DNA of 64,000 nt from JACKOB01 sp024234575. Its GTDB lineage: Bacteria; Pseudomonadota; Gammaproteobacteria; Pseudomonadales; Oleiphilaceae. Below the pieces are notes generated by a model. It searched no databases. It was not told where the DNA came from and was given only the letters and a program-made list of their open reading frames with translations. The DNA is taken from the NCBI GenBank assembly GCA_051208035.1, contig JBPJFZ010000016.1:1-64000 (forward strand), read 5' to 3'. Both the position numbers and the translations under genes were made by a program. Positions 7,619 through 16,768 of this stretch are shown here, in pieces. Every line of letters begins with the position of its first letter. Position 1 is the stretch's first letter.

Positions 7619-8890
7619 ATGACTCATCACTCAGGTTTTTCACTTATCGTATTAGCAGTCGCTTCGGTTCTGATGACTGCCTGCAGCACGACGCAACCTC
7701 ACATGATTCCAGCGCCGGCAATCTACCAGCATCCTGAAGTGGATTTCTATCGATCGCTAAGTGAAGACCTCAAGACCACAGACAAGCCTGTTTTCTATTT
7801 TACCAATCGCAAAGCTGATAAAAGTGGCGGGCAACACTATCTCGACACGCAGGGAAAGAGATTGGTGATGGGGAGGGCAGATGTTCATTTGGGAGAAGAT
7901 GACTGGTCTTTTGATGATCTGCGGCGATCCGATGGTGGTGACACCTATAACTACCCCAGGCCCGGCAAGGTAAAGGCAACAACCGAGTTTGGTGCCTTTA
8001 CTGATGATAGTACAGAGGCTGAAGCTGCATTTATAGACGCGATCAATGCGCAGATTGACAAGTCTGCTAACAAGGAGCTTGCCTTCTATGTTCACGGTTA
8101 CCGCGTCTTCTTCGATGAAGCGACTGTTATGATGGCGTCCTGGTCTCATTATCTTGGTGGCAGTGCACTGGTCACCTTTCAGTGGCCTACCGGTCAGCAC
8201 TTTTGGAATTACCTGACAGACTGCCCTCGGGCGGAGAAATATATCCCGGATATTACCCGTAGTATCGTGTTGCTCTCTAAAACTAAGGCCAAACAAATTA
8301 ATCTCCTCGCCTATAGTTGTGGGTCGCCCCTGATGGCCAAGGCACTCCATAACATAAAGCAGTCTCATCCAGAGATGGATCATGAGGCACTGAGGGCACG
8401 TTTTCGCATATCCAATGTTTCGTTTGTCGCCTCTGATGTCGACCTCAAAACCTTTGCTCATGATCAGGTGCCCGCGATTCTGGAATTATCAGAGCAGACC
8501 AATGTTTATTTTTCCAGAAATGATGGTGCACTGCGTTGGTCCGGTATTCTTGCTGGAGCCTCTCGTCTAGGGCGCCCGAACGTCGAAGACCTCAGTCCGG
8601 AAGACATCAGCCGACTCGCTGAACACCCCCGTTTTACGGGTATTGATGTTAGCAACGTTGAAGGTGCGCATGAAATGGGAGGGATGACAGGCCATGGCTA
8701 CTGGTATGCCAACGGTGAAATAGCGACAGATGTGCTTATTTCCCTTCTCCATGCGGCCCCTCCCAATCAGAGATGCTTAAGCCCAAGTGGGGCACCAAAT
8801 ATCTGGTTGTTTCCTGACGGATACGTCGACTGTGTGGCCAAGACGTTACTTGATATTGCCCCTAGGTTGAAGCGGCAAAGCGAAGAGTAA
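7619..8890 (+). CDS. Lipoprotein alpha/beta hydrolase, DUF900 family
   Basis: ATG 7619 is preferred over an upstream TTG/GTG because it gives a clean lipoprotein signal with lipobox LMTACS. The 423-residue product carries the DUF900 alpha/beta-hydrolase pattern. FYVHGYRVFF forms the oxyanion-side strand and loop, FQWPTG follows, and the nucleophile elbow is LLAYSCGSPL with Ser in A-Y-S-C-G. A late His is present in NVEGAHEMGG. Family members are esterase-like, with unknown substrates. It would be anchored in the periplasmic side of an envelope membrane. It is a single gene with 248 bp between it and the divergent GGDEF/EAL gene. Confidence 0.75.
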   Translation: MTHHSGFSLIVLAVASVLMTACSTTQPHMIPAPAIYQHPEVDFYRSLSEDLKTTDKPVFYFTNRKADKSGGQHYLDTQGKRLVMGRADVHLGEDDWSFDDLRRSDGGDTYNYPRPGKVKATTEFGAFTDDSTEAEAAFIDAINAQIDKSANKELAFYVHGYRVFFDEATVMMASWSHYLGGSALVTFQWPTGQHFWNYLTDCPRAEKYIPDITRSIVLLSKTKAKQINLLAYSCGSPLMAKALHNIKQSHPEMDHEALRARFRISNVSFVASDVDLKTFAHDQVPAILELSEQTNVYFSRNDGALRWSGILAGASRLGRPNVEDLSPEDISRLAEHPRFTGIDVSNVEGAHEMGGMTGHGYWYANGEIATDVLISLLHAAPPNQRCLSPSGAPNIWLFPDGYVDCVAKTLLDIAPRLKRQSEE

Positions 8891-9154
8891 ATGGCTATTT
8901 GGGGCCGGTCTTCAATGTTACATTTATCGAAAATAGATGCGAGTGTTCCTCGGACTCCCTGGCGTTTTGTTTTCTGATCGACCATCGTGCATTCGTATTT
9001 ATGTATTGGCTTTCTTAGGGGGAATGGTGGTGCTATTTATTTGTAAGCCACCTCCTGCATTGGCCTGGTTTAGGCTATCCTTGTTTGGATGAATACGTTA
9101 ACCAGCTTTCTCCTTCTTCAGTTGAGGCTGGTTATTATGTGACATGGGAGTAAA

Positions 9155-10102
9155 ATGCAGATGAAAATCCAGCCCCGGTTATTTTTCCTTTTGATAGATA
9201 GTCGCGTTTATATTGCTTCGTACCGGATAAGCCTAGCTGCTGTTTTAGCGGCGCTGATAGGCTGTGCAACACCTGTTGGCACAAGTAAGGTGGCGGTTGA
9301 GCACAGCCCTGCTGATGCGACCTATCGCATTGCCGGCCAGCTGGTCACGCTGGCCAATGGTTATGCTGATACTGAAGCAGCACCGGGCTCGGGCAGCAAG
9401 ATTGTCACACGAATCTGGGGGCAACCCGTTCAGTCTGATCTAAATGGAGATGGTGTGCTCGACAGTGTTTTGATCCTCTCTCAAAGCACAGGCGGAAGTG
9501 GCGAGTTCTATTATGCAACTGGCGCGATTCGTCAACCTGATGGTTACCAGGGGTTGGATGGCATCTTTTTGGGAGATCGTATTCAACCGCGCGAGATCAG
9601 TGTCGATGGAAATCGTATCACCTATCATTTTGCAGACAGGGCTGCTGGCCAGTCATTTGCCGACGTTCCTACCGAGGTGAAAGCACAGATCGCGATCTAT
9701 GAAAAGGATGTGGGCACGTTGGTTCAGGTTGCCATGGATGTTGAAGGAGAGCCTGATCCTGCACGCATGCTTCTTCCCATGAAAAAATGGTTCTGGGTGA
9801 AAACGCAGTACAGCAATGGCAGTGTCATCTTACCGAATAAACACGAAGCATTTAGCCTCACCTTCACAGAGGGCGGTCGAGTGCAGATCACCACCGACTG
9901 CAACGGAATGAGGGGTGAATACCAGGTAGAAGAGGAAAAGATACAGTTTGGACAGATGATGTCCACACGTAAGTTCTGTGAAGACTCTCAAGAACAAGCG
10001 TTTACCAAAATGCTTGAAGAAATAACGTCCTTTATGTTTACCACCAAAGGTCAGCTGGTTCTTTTGTTTAAATATGACAGTGGCTCGATGATATTCCAGT
10101 AG
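9155..10102 (+). CDS. META-domain lipoprotein
   Basis: The 315-residue protein has an unusually long N-terminal segment with hydrophobic core and lipobox ALIGCA near residue 37. A later start is possible, but none is clearly better. The middle region (about 75-200) is unassigned and contains DLNGDGVLD. The C-terminal 105 residues resemble the META/HslJ domain: WFWVKTQ...LTFTEGGRVQITTDCNGMRGEY, then a Cys-containing STRKFCED. Such proteins are envelope stress or motility-associated in other bacteria; the role here is unknown. A hairpin follows 35 bp after the stop. Confidence 0.7.
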   Translation: MQMKIQPRLFFLLIDSRVYIASYRISLAAVLAALIGCATPVGTSKVAVEHSPADATYRIAGQLVTLANGYADTEAAPGSGSKIVTRIWGQPVQSDLNGDGVLDSVLILSQSTGGSGEFYYATGAIRQPDGYQGLDGIFLGDRIQPREISVDGNRITYHFADRAAGQSFADVPTEVKAQIAIYEKDVGTLVQVAMDVEGEPDPARMLLPMKKWFWVKTQYSNGSVILPNKHEAFSLTFTEGGRVQITTDCNGMRGEYQVEEEKIQFGQMMSTRKFCEDSQEQAFTKMLEEITSFMFTTKGQLVLLFKYDSGSMIFQ

Positions 10103-10137
10103 ATCTTTATCCCATTTAAACAGCTTATTAAAGCCAG

Positions 10138-10158
10138 CACCCGCATTTCCTGCGGGTG
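10138..10158 (+). terminator. Hairpin after META lipoprotein gene
   Basis: CACCCGCA and TGCGGGTG form a perfect 8-bp stem with a TTTCC loop, 35 bp past the stop codon. No U-run follows, so termination would be weak or Rho-assisted. Confidence 0.5.
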
Positions 10159-10222
10159 AGTGATCCAAGCGTTGTCAATCTGCGTAGTTATCAGGTAAGA
10201 ATCATTAAGTTAGGTGCGGCAA

Positions 10223-10621
10223 GTGAAACTGACGATTTTTTACGATGGATACTGTCCCCTGTGTGTTGCTGAAATGAACAAACTCAGAGCTTATGATCGT
10301 GATGGGAATCTGAATATGGAAGATATTCAGCTGCCCGGATTCAAAGAGCGCTTTCCAAACTTGTGTTGGCAAGATTTGAATAACCGCATCTATGGTCAAT
10401 TACCTGATGGGTCTTTAATCAGCGGTCTCGATGTTACATACCTGGCATGGAAAACGGTTGGAAAAGGTTGGGTCTATGCTCCTTTACGTTGGCCAGTATT
10501 TAGATGGGTCGCAGATGCCTGCTATCGTATCTTTGCAAGACACCGCTATACCATTTCTTATGTGTTAACTGGTAAGAAAAGGTGTGAGTCTTGTTCTGGT
10601 TCTTTTTGTTCGAAGGATTAA
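10223..10621 (+). CDS. DCC-family (DUF393) thioredoxin-like protein
   Basis: The family motif FYDGYCPLC, a D-x-x-C-x-x-C redox-type motif, is at the extreme N-terminus. GTG 10223 is preferred over GTG 10214 because it places this motif correctly (KLTIFYDGYC) and sits 8 bases after AGG. The product is about 132 residues, with a C-terminal basic/aromatic helix (YAPLRWPVFRWVADACYRIFARHRY) and a final Cys pair CESCSGSFC. DUF393 proteins are thiol-disulfide oxidoreductase-like, usually of unknown substrate. It is isolated, with an IS-derived non-coding region after it. Confidence 0.8.
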   Translation: MKLTIFYDGYCPLCVAEMNKLRAYDRDGNLNMEDIQLPGFKERFPNLCWQDLNNRIYGQLPDGSLISGLDVTYLAWKTVGKGWVYAPLRWPVFRWVADACYRIFARHRYTISYVLTGKKRCESCSGSFCSKD

Positions 10622-11318
10622 CATAGAGGTCAGTAGAGGCTTTTGCTGCCAGAGTGGCAAGCATTGAGGATAATCATTTGGGTGGCTGGTACAGCTACTT
10701 AAAATATCACCTTCTTTAACAACAGCGCGTGCACCGCACTATATTGATTGGCAGGGGCAGCCTATTCCTTGGTGATATCGCTAAATAGTGTCAGCAACGA
10801 AAGTTGTGAGTCGTTTTTATTAAAAGTATTCGCCATTACATGTACGTCAGGAAGTGTTGTGAAGACCTGGCTGCCTGATCACTTGCAGATTCTCTGCTAT
10901 ATTCTTAAGGAACCGCTGATTAATTGCCTGCGCAGGCGAATAACTGCGTTGAGCAGTACTGGTGCGCCAGCCCGGTCGAAAGCTCGCCTATATCTATGAT
11001 ATGTCTCGCTTTCTGTGTTCCGGCCGCCTTGCTATTCATCCTTCTCGGCGAATTAATCAGAGGTTCCTTAAGTCTTATGGATCGAAAATGCCGCTGTCAT
11101 GATTTACGATTCAAAATTATATATTACGTTCTCTTTGTAGGCTGGGGACAAAGAGATAGAGCGGTGGCAGGTGGCGTTTTACCAGGTTAAGCGTACCGTC
11201 GTCTTCAACGATATTATCGCCAGGTGCATGCAGCCCTAGCCGATGCATCAGTAATAGCGATTGTGACCCAAAGCAGTAGATTTTTACTTACTATCTCAAG
11301 ACGAAACTGGATATAACC
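10622..11318. other. 697-bp non-coding stretch with MITE-like insertion
   Basis: Short frames here lack ribosome-binding sites, have poor protein-like composition and cross the inverted repeats of the inserted element, so none is called. The stretch holds the MITE-like element at 10909-11067 and about 240 bp of leader before the binding-protein gene at 11319. Nothing else is recognised. Confidence 0.6.
10909..11067. mobile_element. MITE-like element with 17-20 bp inverted repeats
   Basis: The left end GGAACCGCTGATTAATTG and the reverse complement of the right end, GGAACCTCTGATTAATTC, differ at one position over the first 17 bases. TTAA flanks each end (10905-10908 and 11068-11071), consistent with a 4-bp target duplication. 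The interior, about 120 bp, has a GCCTGCGCAGGC palindrome and no transposase. It is either a MITE or the fused ends of an internally deleted IS. The parent family was not identified. Confidence 0.7.
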
Positions 11319-12491
11319 ATGTATCTGAAGCAGGGGCACTTAAACACATCGTTCTATGGGCGTTTGCAGAGCAAGACTTCTGTGCAATGGCTTGTGATGG
11401 TGGGTGTTCTGCTGATTGGTATGGCCGTGCATGTACAAGCCGAAACGCTGCGTATATTGGCCTGGGAGGGTTATACACCCGATGTGCAGCTGCAGGTATA
11501 TAAACAGGAGGTTAAGCGCAAGTTTGATGTCGACCTTGAGATTGACGTGCATTACGCCAAGCAGTTCAGTGAGTTCTTTGACGGTTTGCGCGGTGACAAG
11601 TTTGACTTGGTTGCACCCATTTACGACATCATCAAAGATGCCAACTACAACCTGATTGCCAATAAACTAATTATGCCTGTTGACCTTGCCAACATTCCCA
11701 ATTACGCCACGCTTATTCCCGCTTTGCAGTACCCAAACTATGCCACTGAAGGTGGCCAGGTTTATGCGGTTGCAATGGTTCAGGGGCCATATGGCCTGAT
11801 GTACAACAAAGACCGAATTGCCGCACCCGAAAGCTGGTCCGTCTTGTGGGATCCCCAGTATAAGGGGCAGTACACAATCGGTAATCTGCCCAACTTTAAC
11901 GTGGTAACGGTGGCATTGTCACTTGGGTTGAAAGGCGACTCAGTCTTTCATTATGAATCTTTGCGCAGCGATCCACGAGTCTTGGCCCGGCTCACAGAAC
12001 TGGTCAAAAACAGCCGCAAGGTGTGGGATGGCGTAGATGACGCCACGGACCTTAAGGACCTGCCGCTGACGGCGGGCTACGGCTTCTCTATTCCAGCCCT
12101 TCGTGAGATGGGACAAAACTGGCAGTATGCTACACCTGTTGAGGGGTCGATATGGTGGGTAGACAACTGGGTTTTGTCGGCGCAACTTGCCAATAAACCG
12201 ATGCTAAAACGAATCGCTGAGGATTTCATTAATTTCACGCTCTCTACCCGCTACCAGTTGGATGTCTTTATGCGTGGGACAGCTTCTTTCCCTGTGACCT
12301 TGGATGTCAAGCCAATGGCAAGTGCACAGGAGGTGGTGTTCTTCCATCTCGACGATCCACGTTATTTCAGTCTTGACCGCCCCATCCTAAAGAGTTTGAA
12401 TCCGCGTGATCGTAATGGCATGCAGGTGCTGTGGGACTCCGCATTGCGCAACGCTGGTAGAAAAGCGGAACCGGCAGGCAGCGGCCCGTAA
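11319..12491 (+). CDS. Periplasmic polyamine-type solute-binding protein
   Basis: The 390-residue protein has an N-terminal signal region ending near residue 41 (VHVQAETL). It then follows the PotD/PotF-type fold: LRILAWEGYTPD, DLVAPIYDI, YAVAMVQGPYGLMYNKD, and IWWVDNWVLSAQL late in the chain. Such proteins bind spermidine, putrescine or related small cations. No permease or ATPase gene lies nearby, so it is an orphan. It converges with a chemoreceptor gene 103 bp downstream. It may present a ligand to a sensor rather than feed an importer; this is inference. Confidence 0.8.
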   Translation: MYLKQGHLNTSFYGRLQSKTSVQWLVMVGVLLIGMAVHVQAETLRILAWEGYTPDVQLQVYKQEVKRKFDVDLEIDVHYAKQFSEFFDGLRGDKFDLVAPIYDIIKDANYNLIANKLIMPVDLANIPNYATLIPALQYPNYATEGGQVYAVAMVQGPYGLMYNKDRIAAPESWSVLWDPQYKGQYTIGNLPNFNVVTVALSLGLKGDSVFHYESLRSDPRVLARLTELVKNSRKVWDGVDDATDLKDLPLTAGYGFSIPALREMGQNWQYATPVEGSIWWVDNWVLSAQLANKPMLKRIAEDFINFTLSTRYQLDVFMRGTASFPVTLDVKPMASAQEVVFFHLDDPRYFSLDRPILKSLNPRDRNGMQVLWDSALRNAGRKAEPAGSGP

Positions 12492-12594
12492 TCCAGTGCC
12501 ATTGATTGCTGCTCGCATAGGGTCAATTTCTTTCTCGCAGCGTAGCCTCCAACCGGTTCCTATCCAAAATTCCTCATTGTCGTTAGGTCTCTGC

Positions 12595-14043
12595 CTACTT
12601 ATAAACCACTTCCTGCAAACGGTTTGAAGCATGGCTGAGTTGATCCGTTACCTGGATTAAGTCCTGCGTGCTCTCCAGTAGTTTTTGTACCGAGGCCGAG
12701 TTAGTGAGGCTGACGCTTTCAACATTGTTTGTAGCAGCGGCCACTTTACTCATTTCGCCATTTAAGCGGGCGATGATGTCTGCCACTTCATGTATCTGGC
12801 GAGTCACATCCTGCACTGATGTGGCTGTTTCCGTTAGCGTGCTGGCAGAGTGTGTAACCAGGTTGACGCCAAGCTCAACATCTTTAGAGCCTTGCTGGAT
12901 AACTGTCGCGATTTCCTGAGCGGATTCGTTGCAGCGAATTGATAGACTTCGCACCTCATCGGCGACCACGGCAAAGCCTCGTCCCCGGTCGCCAGCCCTG
13001 GCTGCTTCTATGCTGGCATTAAGGGCAAGCAGGTTGGTTTGGCTGACGATTTCGGCAATAACCTGAATAACATCCTCGATTTTTTCGAAACTTTGTTTAA
13101 TTTTGCCCATGCTCTGGGATGCTTGTTGCATCGCTTTAGCGGTGCTGACAACGTTGTGTTCGGTTTCAGATGTGATGTTTTCCATACTGGTGACGAGCGT
13201 AGACGTGGTTCCCAGCGTATCTTGAGTATGGCTGACATGGGTTGATATTTCGCTGGCAACACTGACCTGAGATTGAGCGCCTGAAGCGATCCGGTTACTG
13301 TTGCTGTCCATAATTTTCAGATTGCGTACCAGTGTTTCGGTAGACTGAGCCAGTGTGTCGGAAGTTTGCCTGGCCTCTTCTAGTATCTCTTCCAAACGTT
13401 GATAGTTGGCACCAGAGTTAAACGCCATTTGTTCTGCTTCTGATTGTGCGGTTTGCGCTTCTGCCATAAATTGTTGGCGAATCTTCATGCCGAAGCTTTG
13501 CACCAGCCAGATAATGATCATAGGTAAAAGGTAGCCGGAATAAGTGTCGATTACCTTAGCTTTTTCGGTAAATTCAAAGTGGGGGAAGGCATAACCGTTT
13601 CGGTCAAGCTGTATGAAAGTGACGATCGTAATAAAGGCGGCTGAAAACCAGAAAAACCCCGACTTTCTATCGGTAAGTAGGTAGCTTACGCAGGTTAAAG
13701 CGGGCATCCAGAAAAGGTGTGCCGAGTCCATTCCACCCAGCCAGTAAATCATATTGATACCGTGGGGAAAGGTGCCAAAAATAAACAGGTTAGCGGATAC
13801 CGTCGTTGACGGGCTGGTTTTAATGTAAAAGCTGTTGATCAGGCTAATCACCAGACTAAAGCCTGCGGTATATACCAATGGCATATAGTCGGCCCGATAC
13901 CATTTGATGATGCTGTAAATCATCACCAGACCAGCAATTGCATTGAAATACAATAATACGCGATAACGTACGACCTGCTCGTTAGTATCAACAGCTTTAG
14001 ATGGCCAAAATAGGCGGACATACCATTCGAATGGATTGAACAT
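12595..14043 (-). CDS. Methyl-accepting chemotaxis protein with multi-pass membrane sensor
   Basis: The 482-residue receptor lacks a classical periplasmic ligand domain. Residues 25-185 form about six hydrophobic segments with short loops. A cytoplasmic coiled coil follows, then the highly conserved signalling tip at 333-365 (SQTNLLALNASIEAARAG then RGFAVVADEVR). No HAMP domain is evident. The role is to modulate a CheA kinase; the stimulus is unknown, and the integral membrane input suggests a membrane-state or hydrophobic signal. It is divergent from phosphoketolase and convergent with the solute-binding protein. Confidence 0.88.
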   Translation of the reverse strand: MFNPFEWYVRLFWPSKAVDTNEQVVRYRVLLYFNAIAGLVMIYSIIKWYRADYMPLVYTAGFSLVISLINSFYIKTSPSTTVSANLFIFGTFPHGINMIYWLGGMDSAHLFWMPALTCVSYLLTDRKSGFFWFSAAFITIVTFIQLDRNGYAFPHFEFTEKAKVIDTYSGYLLPMIIIWLVQSFGMKIRQQFMAEAQTAQSEAEQMAFNSGANYQRLEEILEEARQTSDTLAQSTETLVRNLKIMDSNSNRIASGAQSQVSVASEISTHVSHTQDTLGTTSTLVTSMENITSETEHNVVSTAKAMQQASQSMGKIKQSFEKIEDVIQVIAEIVSQTNLLALNASIEAARAGDRGRGFAVVADEVRSLSIRCNESAQEIATVIQQGSKDVELGVNLVTHSASTLTETATSVQDVTRQIHEVADIIARLNGEMSKVAAATNNVESVSLTNSASVQKLLESTQDLIQVTDQLSHASNRLQEVVYK

Positions 14044-14285
14044 GCGTTACCGTATTGTTGTTGTTTTTGCCATAAACCTGCGGAGGTGAAATCCCTGTGC
14101 CGCCATCTCAAAGCGTAGCATACTTGCTTTAAATTTCGCCCAATCGACCAATTATTGATCCTGGGCATGGCTGCTTGATGTGGTTGAGAGAAACAATGGC
14201 CGTATATATCCAGGTCGGTCGCTGTTGTTTGTGTGTCGTTATTAAAGCGCATCGAAGGTGAGCGACTGTCCAACAGAGGGCTAAC

Positions 14286-16682
14286 ATGTTGAGCAATAAA
14301 AGTGCTGATAAACAACAAAACGCGTCGCTTAGTGTCGATGAACTGAACGCCATTGATGGGTTCTGGCGAGCCTGCAACTATCTGGCTGCCGGCATGATCT
14401 ACCTGCAAGACAACCCCTTGTTGCGCAAGCCATTGGAAGTGGGACACATTAAAAAACGATTACTGGGACACTGGGGAGCAAGCCCCGGGTTGTCATTTGT
14501 TTATACCCATATGAACCGGCTGATTAATAAGCTTGATTTGAACGCTATTTTTCTCGCAGGGCCTGGACATGGCGCACCCGGTGTATTGGCCCCTGCTTAT
14601 CTGGAAGGTACCTATTCTGAGATTTACCCTGAGATCAGTCAGGACATTGAAGGTATGCGGAGGTTTTTCAAACAGTTTTCGTTCCCAGGTGGCATCGGCA
14701 GCCACTGTACGCCTGAATTACCCGGCTCGATCCATGAAGGGGGTGAGCTTGGTTACAGTGTCTCTCACGCTTTTGGCGCAGCTTTCGACAATCCAGACCT
14801 ATTCGTCACGGTAGTAGTAGGCGATGGCGAAGCTGAAACAGGGCCTTTGGCAACTTCTTGGCATTCCGCCAAATTTTTAAACCCGGTGCGAGATGGCGCA
14901 GTGCTGCCGGTGCTGCACCTTAATGGTTACAAGATTAATAACCCGACATTATTGTCGCGTATTCCCCATGACGAGCTTGCCTCTTTATTTCGTGGTTACG
15001 GCTGGACGCCTTATTTTGTTGAAGGCGATGACCCGGCGCTGATGCATCAGCAGATGGCATCGGTAATGGAGACCTGTATTAAAGAAATCCAGGCACATCA
15101 ACAGCATGCTCGACAAACAGGAAAAGCCGAACGGGTAATCTGGCCGATGATTATACTGCGCTCCCCCAAAGGCTGGACTGGGCCAAAAGAGGTCGATGGC
15201 AATAAGGTAGAAGGCTTTTGGCGGGCGCATCAGGTGCCACTGTCGGGGGTGCATGGCAGCGATGCACAGCGTGACTTGCTAGAAAGCTGGATGCGAAGCT
15301 ATCAGCCGGAAGCGTTGTTTGACGACAATGGCGCGCTGCAGACAAAATATAGAGCACTGCTACCTACGCGAGAGCGGAGGATGAGCGCCAACCCGCATGC
15401 CAATGGGGGATTGTTAAAACGTAATCTTCGTATGCCGTCTTTCGAGGCCTACGCCGCAAGCGTGCCCCAACCAGGTCTTGCCAGCGCGCCCAATACCAAA
15501 CCGTTAGGGGAGATGTTGCGGGATATCATGCGGATGAATCCTGACAACTTTCGTGTGTTTGGACCGGATGAAAACACATCCAATAAGCTGGATGCCATTT
15601 ATGAAGTCAGCAAAAAGCTGTGGCTGTGTGATTATTTACCCGAAGATGAAAACGGTGGCCAGCTAAGCCCCGATGGCCGCGTGTTAGAAATGCTCTCGGA
15701 GCACACGCTCGAAGGCTGGTTTGAAGGCTACGTACTAACGGGTCGGCATGGATTTTTTGCCACTTATGAAGCCTTCGTACATGTTATTGATTCGATGTTT
15801 AACCAGCACGCCAAATGGCTGTCGATATGCGAAGCGCTGTCGTGGCGGGCGCCCATTGCCTCGATAAACCTGCTAATCACTTCCACGGTCTGGCGCCAGG
15901 ATCACAATGGCTTTACCCATCAGGATCCGGGGTTTCTTGATCTGGTGGTAAATAAAAGCCCGCAAGTGACGCGCATTTATTTGCCGCCTGATGTGAACTG
16001 CCTGCTGTCGACCGCGGATCATTGTCTGCGCAGCCATAATGATATCAACGTGATTGTTTGTGATAAGCAGTCGCATATTCAATATCTGGACATGGATGCC
16101 GCCATTAAGCACTGCACCAAAGGACTGGGGATATGGGATTGGGCCAGTAACGATCAGGGGGTCGAGCCGGATGTGGTGATGGTGGGGTGTGGGGATATTC
16201 CCACCAAAGAGGCTCTGGCGGCGACGGCCTTATTGCGAGAGCAATTTCCGGATTTGAAGATTCGCTTTATCAATGTGGTAGACCTGTTTCGTATGACCTC
16301 GGAAAACGAGCATCCACATGGCCTTTCCGATAATGATTTTGATAGCCTGTTTACCACAGATAAGCCTATTATCTTTAACTTTCATGGCTACCCCTGGCTG
16401 ATTCACCGCCTGGCATATCGTCGCACTAATCATAAAAACCTGCATGTGCGAGGCTACAAAGAAAAGGGTAATATTAACACGCCGCTGGAGCTGGCGATTG
16501 AAAACGAGATAGACCGCTTCAGCCTGGCGATTGATGTGATTAACCGTGTTCCCCGGTTGAAGGTAGCCGGAGCACATGCCAAGCAGCTGTTCCGTGACCG
16601 GCAGATAGAATGTCGGCGCTACGCACATGCTTATGGTGTGGATTTGCCAGAAGAGAACAATTGGGTTTGGCCCATAGAGTAA
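14286..16682 (+). CDS. xfp: Phosphoketolase
   Basis: This 798-residue thiamine-diphosphate enzyme splits xylulose-5-phosphate (and in many members fructose-6-phosphate) with phosphate to acetyl-phosphate plus a shorter sugar phosphate. Family blocks span the full length: FWRACNYLAAGMIYL, RLLGHWGASPGL, GPGHGAPG, the cofactor-binding GDGEAETGP, LHLNGYKINNPT, FGPDENTSNKL, HGFFATYEAF, SSTVWRQDHNGFTHQDPG-like and CDKQ. Length matches the usual 790-800 residues. No acetate kinase or phosphotransacetylase is adjacent. An ATG at 14286 follows GAGGGCTAAC, a weak ribosome-binding site. Confidence 0.95.
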   Translation: MLSNKSADKQQNASLSVDELNAIDGFWRACNYLAAGMIYLQDNPLLRKPLEVGHIKKRLLGHWGASPGLSFVYTHMNRLINKLDLNAIFLAGPGHGAPGVLAPAYLEGTYSEIYPEISQDIEGMRRFFKQFSFPGGIGSHCTPELPGSIHEGGELGYSVSHAFGAAFDNPDLFVTVVVGDGEAETGPLATSWHSAKFLNPVRDGAVLPVLHLNGYKINNPTLLSRIPHDELASLFRGYGWTPYFVEGDDPALMHQQMASVMETCIKEIQAHQQHARQTGKAERVIWPMIILRSPKGWTGPKEVDGNKVEGFWRAHQVPLSGVHGSDAQRDLLESWMRSYQPEALFDDNGALQTKYRALLPTRERRMSANPHANGGLLKRNLRMPSFEAYAASVPQPGLASAPNTKPLGEMLRDIMRMNPDNFRVFGPDENTSNKLDAIYEVSKKLWLCDYLPEDENGGQLSPDGRVLEMLSEHTLEGWFEGYVLTGRHGFFATYEAFVHVIDSMFNQHAKWLSICEALSWRAPIASINLLITSTVWRQDHNGFTHQDPGFLDLVVNKSPQVTRIYLPPDVNCLLSTADHCLRSHNDINVIVCDKQSHIQYLDMDAAIKHCTKGLGIWDWASNDQGVEPDVVMVGCGDIPTKEALAATALLREQFPDLKIRFINVVDLFRMTSENEHPHGLSDNDFDSLFTTDKPIIFNFHGYPWLIHRLAYRRTNHKNLHVRGYKEKGNINTPLELAIENEIDRFSLAIDVINRVPRLKVAGAHAKQLFRDRQIECRRYAHAYGVDLPEENNWVWPIE

Positions 16683-16768
16683 AGCGTGGTGAAGCCCGCC
16701 CCGCTTTAAAAAACAAGGAACACCGCAATGTTGGCAAGATTGTGGTGTCATTATTATAGGGATATATT

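Noticed and set aside
7757..8461. 234-residue frame opposite the DUF900 gene
   Set aside because: It is the shadow of a gene with a clear lipobox and hydrolase motifs; the frame has no domain pattern.
10748..11190. Two frames inside the non-coding stretch around the MITE
   Set aside because: They cross the inverted repeats and show no protein pattern.
16230..16751. 173-residue frame opposite phosphoketolase
   Set aside because: It lies inside a full-length, strongly conserved enzyme gene.
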